Source: Calliphora vicina
Taxonomy: Eukaryota > Arthropoda > Insecta > Diptera > Calliphoridae
Length of the DNA stretch: 64,000 nucleotides
Direction of reading: 5' to 3'
NCBI RefSeq assembly: GCF_958450345.1
Contig: NC_088780.1
Coordinates: 67,231,533 to 67,295,532, forward strand
In this document: one piece after another, positions 33,271 through 44,999 of the stretch
Layout of the letters: each line of letters begins with the position of its first letter
How positions within the stretch are numbered: the stretch's first letter is position 1
Program-made: the position numbers and the translations under genes
Notes under the pieces: generated by a model
What the model was told of the DNA's origin: nothing
Seen by the model: the letters and a program-made list of their open reading frames with translations, nothing else
Databases searched by the model: none

Positions 33271-36200
33271 GAATCCAGACGTTATCAAACGCCTTTTCGA
33301 AATCTATTAAACAAGCGCCGGTGGCTAAAGATTTGTTTAACTTCCATTGTATATTTGATACCAGGGGCATATTTCACTAAGCTACAAGTTCACAATTACA
33401 AGTGTTTTTGCTGTAAAATTGTGAACTTGTGAATAATTGCGTTTCATCAAAATACAATTACAAGTTTGTAGCTACAAGTGAATTTTACAAGTCACAAGTC
33501 TACAAGTCATACTTCTACAAGTGGTTTTGTTTCACTAAACTAAATTTGCACTTGTAAACTTGTAGAATTGTAGAAAAAAAGCTTAGGGTCGACGGAGACC
33601 CTCGAAAAAATTTTACAAGTTACAAGTGAATGATAAATTGAAATAAAATTTTAAACAAAATTTTAATATTAATTAGCATTTGGTTACCTTAATATAGAAA
33701 GGCCCTAACTCGTGTTTTTTTAAGACGAATTTTTTTGCTAAATATGATATAGTATGATTGGACCATTTATCGAAATAATCAAAAATCTGGGCTTATAAAA
33801 AACACGAATTAGGGGCTTTCTATATTAAAGTAACGCTTTATTTATTTTGTTTACTATTAAATAGGTTTCATATATACAGAAGTTATGCCACCTAAATTTA
33901 AGGCGATTGATGTAGGGTATTATATAGTCGGGCTTCACAGACTATACTTTCTTACTTGTTTTTTTTTTTGCCTTTGGGAATAGCCACTTTGGAAATCTAA
34001 ACATATATAGAAAATTCTAAATTAGTACCCAAAATTGCAAAAGTATTTATTTTTATCAGTCCCCGCACATTTTCCGATAGATTGGGTATAAACAAGTAAG
34101 AGAGCTATATTCGGCTATGCCGAATCTTATACACTCTTCACCAAATTATACTTCAAAATACAAAATTTAAATTTTTTTGGAAAAAATATTTTTCGAATTG
34201 TTATTTTATTTTTTTTTTTAAAAAAATTTTAATTTTTTTTTTTTAATTTTAAAAAAAATTTTAATTTTTTAAATTTAAAAACATTTTTTTTGGATTTTTA
34301 ATTTTTTTTTTGGATGAAAAAAAAATTCGGCTTAAAAAATATTTTTTATATAAGAAATATTATTGAAATATGTTATATTGCGTTTTTATAGGATATTTTA
34401 GCATTTTGAGTAATAATAAATAAGAATTGTAAAATTAATATCACGATATATATGTACAAGAACTTGTAATTGTAGAAATTGTAGTTTACAAGTGCAAAAA
34501 GCTACAAGTGTGTGGAAATTTTAATGAAACACAATTTATCAGCACTTGTAAGAATTAGACTTGTGATTGTAACTTGTAAACTTGTAGAATTGTAGTTTAG
34601 TGAAATAGGCCCCAGTAAATGTATTGCATGAATTGTAGAATGTTTGTGTTTAAACCTAAACTGTCTTTCACAATCTAATTTTTTTTCTTTACATATACTA
34701 TTTATGTAGTTATTTATACAAATTTCAAATATTTTGCTTATATTTGGCAGCAGACTAATTGCTCTTAAATTTTTTGGATTGCTGTTGTCCTTATTTTTTT
34801 GGGTAATACAACCACTTTAGCTTCTTTCCAAGCATGAGGAAAGTATGCGTTATTGATCATATTGTTAAATAGGGTACAATATTCAAGTATAATTTGTTCT
34901 GGGAGATTTTTCAACACAGTATTCGGAATATTATCAAAACCTCCAGACATTCTTTGGTAATAAAATACTTTTCGTTAGAAAAATCATTAAAGTTATTGGC
35001 ATATTTTGATGATCTAAATGAAGTAATTGTTGATTTGTTGCATTCATACTGATTTTTTTCATTTAAAAATCTGTTGAAGCAGTTATCGATTTGGACATGT
35101 AATCGGTTATTTGTACCAATTTCTTTATATGAGTGAACTGATTCTAAAAATGTTCCGATCACATTCAATTTTTGAACATCATCTCTCACTATAAATACTT
35201 CACCGTGATTATCTTTTTCTAATATAATTGGGTTTATACCAGCATTTCTTATAAAAATTTCATATTCTGTAGGTATTTTTAAAATGTTAGGTGTGTTTAA
35301 ATGAGTTTGTTTAAACTGTTTTTTTACCTCACTAAACATTTCAGAAGGGTTGTTTTGATTAATTTTTACAAGTTTATGATGGTAATATTCATTGACTGTC
35401 AGGATAAAGTTATCATTTATGAGTTTTTTGATAAGTTTTATTTTTGATTTTAGTAAATTTAAGTTTCGTTGAGACAAACTAATCTCTAGTCCATTATGTT
35501 TTTTGATTAAATTAACTAATTTGCTTTTTTCAGGTTAAGCTTCTTTATAATCGGGCTAGTAAATTTCTCAAATTCATTTTTATTTTTATATTTTGGGATA
35601 GTTTTTTCTATGGAACTGTGAATTAGTTGATTAAGCCTGCGTAGATGGAAATCAATTTCTGAATTTGAAAGGTTTTTGTCATTAGGTATTAGTTCAATAT
35701 CTTTTAAATCAGATAACATATTATAGTTAAATTTTTTCCAATTGGCTTTACTATAGTTTAGTTTTAAAGCGGGTGTATCTTTGTAAAGACTAAGTGGATG
35801 ATCATTTTCAATTTGAAGTATTTCGATTTTAATATCATTTCATTGCCTGAAAGCCATTCTTTCAACACATTTCCTTGTGGATTATTTGTACTGTTACCCC
35901 AATCTTCATGCTTACAGTTCAAATCCCCTGCAAGAACATAATAATAATTTGAATTTTCTAAATTTAAGTATTGAAAAAGTTGAGATAATTCCGACTTTAG
36001 AGTGATATAGTTTTTTCCGGAAGGAATATATGCTGATATTACATAGAGCAACTTGTTGTGTGGTAGAGGTATTTTTATAATACAAGTTTCGAAATATTCG
36101 AATTTATTTATAATATTGTTAGTATAATTACTATACTTAACCCTTAGTTTTAATTAAAATACCAGTCCTACCGCCTCTTTTTGCATTTTTTCTATCTCGT

Positions 36201-36385
36201 CTTATAAAACAATAGTTGTTAAAGTGTATTTTATGCTTAGAGTTAAGTTTAGTTTCATTCAGTAATACTAAATTAGGTTTGTTGTTAGTTATAAAGTTAC
36301 TTAGATCATAACGCCTACTTAATTTTATTAAGGAATTAACGTTTATATGAATAATTTTAAGAGTTTTTTCAATTGTATCCTCCAT
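33270..36385 (-). pseudogene. LINE ORF2: endonuclease and partial RT
   Basis: The ATG at 36385 gives KIIHINVNSLIKLSRRYDLS, VLLNETKLNSKH and KRGGRTGILIKT (endonuclease start), then 35764-36051 with VISAYIPSGKNYITL and LAGDLNCKHEDWGNS. Frames 35516-35719, 34911-35477 and 34765-34950 give the linker and GGFDNIPNTVLKNLP, WKEAKVVVLPKK. RT continues RAISLLPNISKIFE, then FKHKHSTIHAIHLL up to the MITE, and VSNIQWKLNKSLATGACLID, FEKAFDNVW beyond it. Later RT motifs are gone. At least five frame breaks. Confidence 0.8.
33362..34614. repeat. CTGGGGCCTATTTCACTAA element, copy 2, with inner insertion
   Basis: The left end is CAGGGGCATATTTCACTAA and the right, inverted, CTGGGGCCTATTTCACTAA. CCAG is repeated at both edges. 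Removing the element restores an open LINE frame, HAIHLLVSNIQWKLNKSLA. Inside, at about 33945-34440, there is a second repeat with ACAAGTAAGAGAGCTATATT and a run of long A and T tracts. Confidence 0.75.
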
Positions 36386-36394
36386 TGTTATTAC

Positions 36395-37974
36395 TTAAGA
36401 TTCCAGCATCGAGAAAAGAGTGGCTATTCTAGACGTTTGTATTTCTAATTGTTTGTTTAAGTTAACTAATTGATTTGCTATATTTTGTATTGAATTATTC
36501 AGATGTTCTAACACACTCTTAATTGAGTTGTTCATAGTTTCCATCGGTGTATTGTTATTTTTTACAATATTTGCAAAACTTGTGGCCAAGGCGAATTTAT
36601 ACAAGGTGGAGTCAGTCAATCAGCTGATTACTCTTTTTTCGCTTGTTTGGTTCTAACAACTGTCAAAGCTTGTTTTTATACTTCAATATCTACATATTCT
36701 AAGCTAATTAACAAAATATTTATATTTTTCATAAATAAGTAAAGCCCTCACTATTCAACTATCTACACTATATTTAGTTTTAATACATATTTGTTTAATT
36801 TTTAATTTCTGTTTTTTGACATTTGTTAAGACCAATTGTTGTTTTTGTAGAACTACCACCACCTTGTATAAATTCGCCTTTCTTGTGGCATTGTTGAAAG
36901 TTACTGTTGGATTATTCGCTCTTCCTTGGGAAAGATTTTGTTTCTTAGCTCGAAGTTTTTGCTGCAATTCTTTATATTTATCACACCCCTTGTAGGACGC
37001 AGCAGCGCGCTGGGTGTCCGTATTTATTACATAAAACACAAAAAAGTTTTTCTTTCTCATTATCAGGAATATCTTTGAGGGAGCATTGTCCTATTTCGTG
37101 GTTTTGAGAGCATTTAACGCACCTTCGTGGTAAGTAGCAATTTGATGCGTTGTTAAAGAAACGTTGACAATTTCGACAATGTGGTATTTCGCTTTTCCTC
37201 AGTGCCTCCCAGCGTATACATCGATATGGATACCTTTAATTTGTTTAAGTTCATTTATTTTGCTATCACCATATATTTGTACAAGATAAATAGGTAACGC
37301 TTGACCATTGATAACTGATTGTTTTGTAGTAAATGGACTAACTTTTAGAAATTTTAAGTTATCGTTTTGAAGTTTAATTAATTCATCTAATATTTCTTTT
37401 GGTTCGATATTGGCACTTAGGCCCTTTAGTAAATAAGATTTTGTCTTAATTTCTTTGGGTGTATAAGTAAAAAAATTTGTTTTGGTTTTTTCTAAGTATG
37501 CTTTCACTCTATAATAATCCTCAGCTGTTGTGGTATACAATGCTAATTTGTTATTGTTAAATTCTTTAATTTTAAATTCTTTAATATTTAGCGCATCTTT
37601 AATAAACTCGATAAGTCTCTTAGGTTCCACATCATAAATATTTATTGGTGGGTTTTTATTGTTGTTTTTAATATTTTTTGTGTTCTCTTTATTTGTGCTG
37701 TTTACATTCATTGCAGCGATGCTCGACGATGCATTTTTCGATGTTGTTGGTCTCTCATTCTCTTGAACATATTTTTGAAATTTTTCAACAGATCCTTGTT
37801 ACAATTGTTGTCATTGGAGAGAACTGACCAGTAATTATTTTTTAAGTGTTTAGGTAGCGAACACATTTCGAGGTCACTTTTTCTTTTATTATATTTTGTT
37901 TTATTGAAGATTTTATTATTAACATTTATATTGTCATTTTTAGTTGTTGAGTTGGGAGCATCAAGCTCACTCAT
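36395..37974 (-). pseudogene. LINE ORF1 with CCHC knuckles, split by a MITE
   Basis: The start is MSELDAPNSTTKNDNINVNN at 37974. A frameshift near 37710 leads to an RRM-like region (TKSYLLKGLSANIEPKEILD, 37199-37711). Knuckles at about 37060-37190 read CRNCQRFFNNASNC, CVKCSQNHEIGQC and CVLCNKYGHPA. The MITE at 36589-36880 follows, then a coiled-coil-like end NSIKSVLEHLNNSIQNIANQ with stop at 36395, ten bases before the ORF2 ATG. Confidence 0.75.
36589..36880. repeat. MITE with AAGGCGAATTTATACAAGGTGG ends, copy 2
   Basis: Both ends read AAGGCGAATTTATACAAGG in inverted orientation, and CTTGTGG occurs at both flanks as a likely target duplication. Kin of the element at 4232-4461. Confidence 0.8.
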
Positions 37975-38100
37975 TTTTTTTGTATATTACAATATTTGTT
38001 TTAAAGAGTCTATTTCTCTAGTACTTTGTAAATAAACAAAGTTAAATATGACAACAACACACATTAAAGAATGCGTATTGAAAAAACAGAAAAAATGCTC

Positions 38101-38474
38101 ATCGATTTAACTATTAAGAAAATCAATTTCCGCACACGTCCGTCTATCATGAAGTTCCCGGGAACTTCTTTTTCATTCCCGTTTCCCGGGAAACCTTACT
38201 TATAGACTAATGTTTGATGATTTGGCTGACTCCAATTTATTTATTTTCGGTCATTTGACACGTATGTGCTATTTGTATTGCAGAGAGAAGTCAATAGTGT
38301 AAATTGTCACTTAAGTGCCTCTAAGTAATCTGAGTATTGCATTCGTTTCTAGTAATCCAAAGGACCAATTGACCCTCTGCTTGTGACATTCACGTGTTAA
38401 AATAAGTAGTCACGTAGCTAGTTATGTAGCTAGTTGTCACGTAGAGTCGAAGGGACCCCGTTGTCACCCTAAAT
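38101..38474. other. Spacer with a TTCCCGGGAA palindromic repeat
   Basis: Near 38150-38200 GAAGTTCCCGGGAACTTC and TTTCCCGGGAAAC form nested palindromes. Nothing coding. Confidence 0.45.
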
Positions 38475-39447
38475 TAGAGTTGGGTTTATTAGCTCAGTGA
38501 AGTGACCGCTCTTTTCAGCTCAGCTCACTGAAATGAACTAGGTCGCTCTTTTAGCTCATTACCTCAGTACGTTGTATAATGACCATTTCATTTTGAGAAT
38601 TGCTTGTAGTGAATTAAATCAATTATTTCTGTTGTTAGTTGTAAAAACACACAGTCTTTTGACAATTAGAGATTTATGCGTGAAATAATTGATTAAAATT
38701 TTAAAAAATCAAATTGTATTTTATTTAAACTAATATTTTTGCGGAAAAAAGTTAATTTTTTATTATTTCTAATTTCCGATGCTAACCAAATGTTTAGACA
38801 ATATTTGTTAAGCAGAACATTCAATAACTATAAGGTATTCTTTTATCACAAAATAATAAAATTACCAAAAAACTCAAGATATTAACTGGAATTTGAAAAA
38901 TATTTTGATGATCTGATAATTGTGATCCAAAATAAAAATGTGACAATAACTAAACCAAAATGAATATTGTTGCAATTTTTTGGATGTTTTCCCATTTACA
39001 ATGGGAATGTTAGTTATCAATTGGCAAAAAATATATTTTTTACCTGACTTTTACAACTTATATATATATGATCAACAATATTTCTACTAAAAATACGAAA
39101 GAAAAATAGTTTTGTGATACAATTTGTATATTTTCAACATTAACTTAATTATTTTATGATATAACAATATATAAATAGAATTTCTGAATTTAAGGAATAA
39201 GATTTTATTGTTTTACTAATAATTATTAATTAAATTAATTTTAATTATGTGTTTAGTTAGAAATAATCCCACTAATGTATTTTTGAAATAGTATTTTTTA
39301 CTAATTACATACTTTCAATTACAATTATTATTTTAACAATAACAATTATGTATTTCCCTTTTTCATTATTATTTTATGAAATTTACTTAAAAACTGTAGC
39401 AATACTCTTTCTTTATTTCATTCTACATCACCATACCATAAATAAAT

Positions 39448-39844
39448 CAGTGATGTTCATCCCATACAACAATTGTTTAAAAAATTTAAACACATTTGTT
39501 ACGCTCTTTTAAAGAGCGTAATAAATGTCTCATTTTTTCAGAAATTCAATAAGCATTGTTGTTGGTTGGTTTTTGAATGAAGCATAGCAAACACACGCGT
39601 TTCAATTACAATTGAACACAAAAAACAAAGTTAAAAATAAATAAAAAATTTGAGAGTATTTCGGCCGTATAATGTATATTCTTTCATTTCCTTAAAATTT
39701 AAATTATATTCATTTAATAAATTGGTTTTATTTGACAAAAATTCTAAATTTAAACTTTCTTCATTTTGTTGTTATTGTTTGACATTATGTTTGCTGGGTA
39801 GCTCTCTCACCAAATATCTTCATTTTTATTTTTGAACATCACTG
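39448..39844. mobile_element. Small hAT MITE, copy i (397 bp)
   Basis: The ends are CAGTGATGTTCA inverted perfectly. The 8-bp target duplication is AAATAAAT (39440-39447, 39845-39852). The interior shares GTTTGCTGGGTAGCTCTCTC and ACACACGCGTTTCAATTACA with copy ii, in the same orientation. Confidence 0.88.
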
Positions 39845-39970
39845 AAATAAATTCACATTCATTCAATAGCACACATATAAAAATTCCTTCATGAAAACAA
39901 AAACAATTTGAATAACTCTAATAATTCTTGAAACAAAAATATATACGCGGCAGCATACGATCATATACAT

Positions 39971-40415
39971 CAGTGATGTTCACGCCATACAACAATTGTT
40001 TGAAAAATTTACACACATTTGTTATGCTCTTTTAAAAACTTTTGTTCATTCATCGCTGAGAATGCGAAGAAACCACATGTGACGGACTATCGCAATTTTT
40101 TCCAGAAATTTATTAAGCATTGTTGTTGGTTGATTTTGTTTGAAGCATAGCAAACACACGCGTTTCAATTACAATTGAACACAATAAAACAAAGTCAAAA
40201 ATAAATACTAAATTTAAGAGAATTTCGGACTTACAATGTATATTTTTTCATTTCCTTAAAATTTAAATTACATTCATTTAATAAATTGGTTTTATTTGAC
40301 AAAAATTCTAAATCTAAACTTTCTTCATTTTGTTATTATTTTAAGTGTTTGACATTATGTTTGCTGGGTAGCTCTCTCACCAATACATCTTCATTTTTAT
40401 TTTTGAACATCACTG
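39971..40415. mobile_element. Small hAT MITE, copy ii (445 bp)
   Basis: Same CAGTGATGTTCA ends. The target duplication is ATATACAT (39963-39970, 40416-40423). It is longer than copy i by an extra stretch near 40035-40090 with CGCTGAGAATGCGAAGAAAC. Confidence 0.88.
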
Positions 40416-40944
40416 ATATACATACATACATAACAAACCTACATTCGAATGATCGTTTTATTTTTGTAGGACACAATACTCACTCACTTTTCAATGTCAG
40501 TGAGCGAAAGAATGTTACAGAATTGACGAGTAAAGTGAAACATGTGAAACATTGAAGAAGACAAATGAATGTGCTTGTGCAGCTCTTTCATGAGTACTGA
40601 AAGAAACATGAGCATAAAACAATACCGCTCAGTTGAAAACGCTCAGTGCTGAGCTGAAAACGCTCAGTGTGATGAATGATTCACTTCGCTCAGTTGAGTG
40701 AATAGCTCAATTGAACTAGGTCATTCATGAGCTACACAACTCTACCCTAAATGCTAGGTAAAATCACTAATCTCATATAACTGCTGGGAAATGACTGTCA
40801 AGAGCGGTAAAACTTTGTACCTATGTGAAGTTACAAAATCGTTCGATAACGAAATCTTTTAAAAATTGCAAATTGTAATGAAGCAACAAAACTCTAAACT
40901 TTTTTGAAGCACAATATTTTGAATTATAATTTTCAATTGCTCAT

Positions 40945-41194
40945 AGAAATGAAGAAGTTAGTCGACAACATTTAGAGCTATTTCTATAACAAATTCGACA
41001 AATATGTTGCCCTTTGACGACAAACAATTAAATATGCATTTTGAACTTAAATATAACTAAATATGCATTATCAATAAAATATGCAAAAATACGCCCTAAC
41101 AAATCAATGCTATTTTACAGCAAAATGTGCGATTCTAATAGATAATTAGTCTAAATTTTATTTGGACGTTCGAGAAAAAACATGCATTTACATA
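40945..41194. repeat. Left part of a hAT MITE (copy of 56147-56798), interrupted
   Basis: Matches 56480-56780: shares AAATATGCATTTTGAA, AAAATATGCAAAAATA, GCTATTTTACAGCAAAATGTG and TTGGACGTTCGAGAAAAAAC. It resumes at 42828 with TATTAATCCGACCCCTAG after the Tc1-like insertion. The far left end is not recognised. Confidence 0.75.
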
Positions 41195-42827
41195 CAGTCA
41201 GCGTCGAAAGAAAGTGTACAACTTGTTTTTACATTTAAAACATTTTATTTACATATTAAAAAACTATTTTTTCTCCAGTTCTAGTATATTTAACAAAACA
41301 TTTAATTGTTCTCTTGCAATATATAAACAAAAAACTAAACTAGTTCAACTGCAACAAAAACAGTAACAACAAAACCAAAAATACTCCATTTTTAACGCGT
41401 CAAAAGAAAGTGTACAGTTTAGGGAAATTAGAAGAAAAAACGTGTTTAGTATTTTATTTGACATCTTTTGGGTTTTAAAACAGTATCAAGCCTCCTTGGC
41501 ATTGTTTCTACTAATTTTGATGTCACCTATGTTGGGATTTTGAACCACTCTTCCTGCAGGATTTCGTGTAGAGAGTCATTGCTGGTAATATTTCATTTTC
41601 TGATCTGTCTGTCAAAATGCTCCCACAGATGTTCAATGGGATTAATGTTCGGTGACTGTGGGAGGTGTTCCAGTTGTTTCGGTGTTTGATACAACAACCA
41701 TTCTTTAACAAGTTAAGAAGTATGCTTCGGATCGTTGTCCTGTTGGAAGATCCAGATTCGGTCTAGATTTAATTTTCTAATGATGGGTTCCATATTTTCT
41801 ATAAGAATGTTTAGGTAATCGGTTTTTCTCATCAAACTATCAATAAATATAAGTTTTCCCATTCCACTTGCCGCCATACACCCCCACACCATCACCTAAC
41901 CACCACCATGCTTTACGGTGGATAGTACATTTTTTGGTCGAACTCTTGATTTTTGCTTCTCCAAATTTTACTCCTTTTTTTACTTCGGAAAATCTCAAAC
42001 TTGCTTTCGTCCGTAAACAGCACATTATTCCAAAACAATTTTCTTGGTTTTTATACCTGTTTGCGAATTCTCGAAGTCGCTCTTTATTTCGTTTGGAAAT
42101 GTGGGGATATTCTCTCGGAACTCCACCATATAGAGCATTTGGGTGTAGCGCTCGGCGAATCGTACTGTTACTAACTCTCACTCCAGACGAATCTGTTAAT
42201 TCTTCGCATATTTTTACTGCACTTACTGTGAATACTTTCTTCACTGCTCTCACAATCGATCGTATTTCAAGGTTGTTAAGGCGTTTTGGTGTTCCGGCAC
42301 GTTGCTGATCTTCTAAAATTCTAAATTTTTTTGTTTGTCTATAATTTTTTTTACAGTATTATGGCTTCTTCCTATTATAGAGGAGATTTCACGTGACGAT
42401 TTGCCTTCATTTTTAAATTTTATGACTTACTTTCTTGTTTCAATTGCAGTTTGTTTTCCCATTTTGGTTTTTAAGTTCTCGCGATCAAACAAGAAAAGCT
42501 ACTATCTTAAAATCTCATCCACAAAATATTATAATCTAGGCAAAAATAAAGAATAACAATATATTTTTGTATGTAGCTAGAAAAATCTTATTGCAATTCT
42601 AAATGTGTACACTTTTTTCTGACGCGTTAAAAATGGAGTATTTTTGGTTTTGTTGTTACTGTTTTTGTTGCAGTTGAAATAGATTAGTTTTTTGTTTATA
42701 TATTGCAAGAGAACAATTAAATGTTTTGTTAAATATACTAGAACTGGAGAAAAAATTGTTTTTTAATATGTAAATAAAATGTTTTAAATGTAAAAACAAG
42801 TTGTACACTTTCTTTAGACGCTGACTG
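41195..42827 (-). mobile_element. Tc1-like transposon with long IR-DR termini, 1633 bp
   Basis: It is flanked by TA (41193-41194, 42828-42829). The inverted repeats are about 230 bp. Within each, the motif CGTC(G/A)AAAGAAAGTGTACA occurs twice, at the outer end and about 200 bases inward (41203 and 41398 on the left). This is the IR-DR arrangement of Tc1-group elements, where each motif is a transposase binding site. The transposase lies on the minus strand between them. Confidence 0.9.
41480..42310 (-). pseudogene. Tc1-type DD34E transposase, frameshifted
   Basis: The N-terminal helix-turn-helix part reads VRVSNSTIRRALHPNALYGG and KRNKERLREFANRY (42050-42250). A frame change near 42040 leads to FWNNVLFTDESKFEIFRSKK with the first catalytic D. 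Another near 41900 leads to MVWGCMAASGMGKLIFI and WIFQQDNDPKHTS with the second D (41713-41895). A third break leads to NINPIEHLWEHFDRQIRK with the catalytic E, and a stop inside the next segment. All three catalytic residues survive, but at least three frame breaks and a stop inactivate it. Confidence 0.88.
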
Positions 42828-42844
42828 TATTAATCCGACCCCTA

Positions 42845-43196
42845 GTAATAACATATTTGGTTTCTGTTAAATTTTTTATGTTTCGTATATTGTGTAATGT
42901 ACGAGTTATTTAATAATTACATTGTTGGTAATAAATACTTTAAAAGTAATCATTACACATTTTTTATCAATTACTTTCAAATACCAAATACCAATTACAC
43001 GTAATTGGTATTTGGTTATTGCCAATTATTGACAATTAAGCAGTTGCTACGACCACTTAGTTCAGTATTTATTCATATTGGATTTTCAATTAAATGTGAA
43101 CAAATATGTCGACGTTATCGAATAGGAACGATTACTAAACAAAACAATAAAAAAGTACAATACATCGAAAACAGTAACAGTTTCTTTTAACCCTAA
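42845..43196. other. Spacer with a palindromic AATTGGTATTTGG repeat
   Basis: At about 42970-43030, AAATACCAAATACCAATTAC and GTAATTGGTATTTGG pair as a hairpin. Probably a MITE remnant. Confidence 0.45.
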
Positions 43197-43247
43197 AGTA
43201 GGTTAGGTTATGTGGGTTGCTCGTAAGTTAGCGAGTTCACACGGAGA
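43197..43247 (-). repeat. 3' end of the LOA-type LINE at 47539-52770
   Basis: TAGGTTAGGTTATGTGGGTTG and GTTAGCGAGTTCACACGG precede the 4.3-kb insertion. The matching continuation CTCGGTGGCCCATTGTGG resumes at 47539. Confidence 0.6.
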
Positions 43248-43815
43248 TATGGTTGCCAGATTCAGATTCGCAAAAAGCTGGACATTGGGTTTTAAAAAGA
43301 TGGACAAATCAAAAAAAAACTGGACATTAAAAATATGACCGAGACAATGTTAATTTTGGTTTTGTGTAAATATTTTTTTAAAAATATATTTATATCCATT
43401 GTACACGGTGCTACAGTAAAAAAAAACTAGGAAATTGAGCGAATTCACTTAATTGTGAATAAATTCGAAAAGAATCCATCGATTTTTATGATCGAATCTC
43501 ATTTTGTTTCTATTACATGTGGCTTTGCGATAAAGCAATAAATCTGAACAATTTCTCCCGTTTTCAAGTTTATGAGTTTCTTAAGCTAATAGGGCCTGAA
43601 CTTCCTTAATGTAAATAAAAAATCATATTTTTATTACAATTTTCCCGACGTTTCGTAGATGTTATGTCTACTTTTTCAAGGGATCGTCTATTTAAATAAT
43701 AAAACTTAAAATTAAAACAATATTTTCAAAACAAACATTTAGAACACTTATAGTTTTTTGTAGATATTTTCTTTACATTAAATTATTGTTACATTCATCA
43801 TTACACATATAATAT

Positions 43816-44933
43816 TGTTACGAAATTGTACTTGAATTCAAATATAACGATTTTAACGGCTGATTTAAAAGTAGCATAATGCTTTCAAATAACAGTGCTG
43901 TAGAACTGTAACATATCTGTGGGCATTATTAAATAAAAGCTTTCAGTTGATTTGATCGTATGTTGGCAACGCTGTATTCGATTTCGAATATTCAGTTAAA
44001 GAACATTGTAGAAAGTACACCACAGATGGCGTATGTATTAGAAACCTCTAGATAGTTAAAGAGCTTTCTAGATGGTAATGCAGTGTTATAAATAGTGGCA
44101 GAGGTTGCAGTCGTGAGTGAGTTTATCAGAGATGCTTTTCGAATAAACATCATCTGAGTGCCTTAGAGCTAGTTTCTTACTTGTCAGTTAAACTCAGCTT
44201 AACACGCTGTTATATTAATTCTGAAACATATTTTGCCGGAATTTAACCAATGATTGTGTTTCTCACTAGTGGATTAATTTTGTTAGCATTGCCATACTTT
44301 TCAGTCAAATCACATGTTTATTCTTCAAATTTGTTCATATAAATATGGCAGTACTATACATTTTATAAGAAAATGCGTTACATAACTTTTTTTTGTAAAT
44401 TTTAACTTTCTAAAAGAAAAAGCGACATAAATGTATATAAAATGTATATTAAAAATTATATTGATGTTAATAAAGCAAATAAAAACAAAGAGCTGCTGTG
44501 CTGAATTGTTTATTTTATTTTCCATCTGTTTGTGCTTTGGCATTTTATACTTAGGTTTAACTCACCAATGATGCTCAGTTAAACCTAGATTATATAGCAT
44601 ATACACAATAAGTGAGAAACACAATTTTTAGTTTAATTTAGGTTTAAGCGAAGAATGTAGATTATCTCTATCCCAGAAACTAGCTCTTACAGTGTGTTGT
44701 GTTTTTCAAGTAAATTCGTGTACATTATAAATTGTGTCTGTAATTCTGAGAATTTATAAACGTGTATAAAAAAACATTGAGTGGCTATTTAATTCTGTTG
44801 TTGTTGTACATTTTAAATAAATAAAGAGTTCTTACAATTTTTAAACAACTAAACGGCTTTTATTTGCAATCAAAAGTATCCGGTTTATTTAAAGGAAATA
44901 AACCAAACGTTTTGAAAAGGTTAAAACGTAACA
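43816..44933 (+). repeat. Solo gypsy-type LTR, interrupted by a MITE
   Basis: It runs from TGTTACG to CGTAACA with the 4-bp duplication ATAT (43812-43815, 44934-44937). Without the MITE it is 594 bp and clearly the same family as 28975-29563, in opposite orientation. A TATAAATAGTGGCAG promoter-like motif lies at about 44089 and AATAAATAAAGAG near 44816. Confidence 0.88.
44166..44686. repeat. PIF-type MITE, 521 bp, TTA target
   Basis: The ends are GAGCTAGTTTCT inverted perfectly. TTA on both sides (44163-44165, 44687-44689). Removing it restores the LTR sequence as seen at 28975-29563. Confidence 0.82.
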
Positions 44934-44999
44934 ATATTAAACATAAAATACATACATATAACCACAATTGTACAACTTAGTTTAATATCACAGTTCGTT

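Larger units (their letters stand above)
32624..38100 (-). mobile_element. LINE (two ORFs) with MITE insertions and an RT deletion
   Basis: The poly-A tail is the T run at 32624-32634. The element reads leftward from an ORF1 start near 37974. ORF2 begins at 36385. It carries two related elements in RT and one MITE in ORF1. Everything between the DNVW motif (about 33280) and the 3' UTR is missing, so the FADD active site is lost. The 5' end is near 38050-38100. Clade unassigned. Confidence 0.8.
38475..40744. mobile_element. hAT-type element, 2270 bp, non-coding
   Basis: The ends TAGAGTTGGG and, inverted, TAGAGTTGTG are flanked by the perfect 8-bp duplication CCCTAAAT (38467-38474, 40745-40752). 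Subterminal zones contain repeated AGCTCAGTGA, AGCTCA and GAGCGGT-like motifs in both orientations. No transposase is visible. Two smaller hAT elements sit inside. Confidence 0.82.

Noticed and set aside
43640..43690. Hammerhead ribozyme in the Penelope 3' part
   Set aside because: CTACGAAACGTCGGG contains a GAAAC but I find no CTGANGA partner on the same strand nearby.
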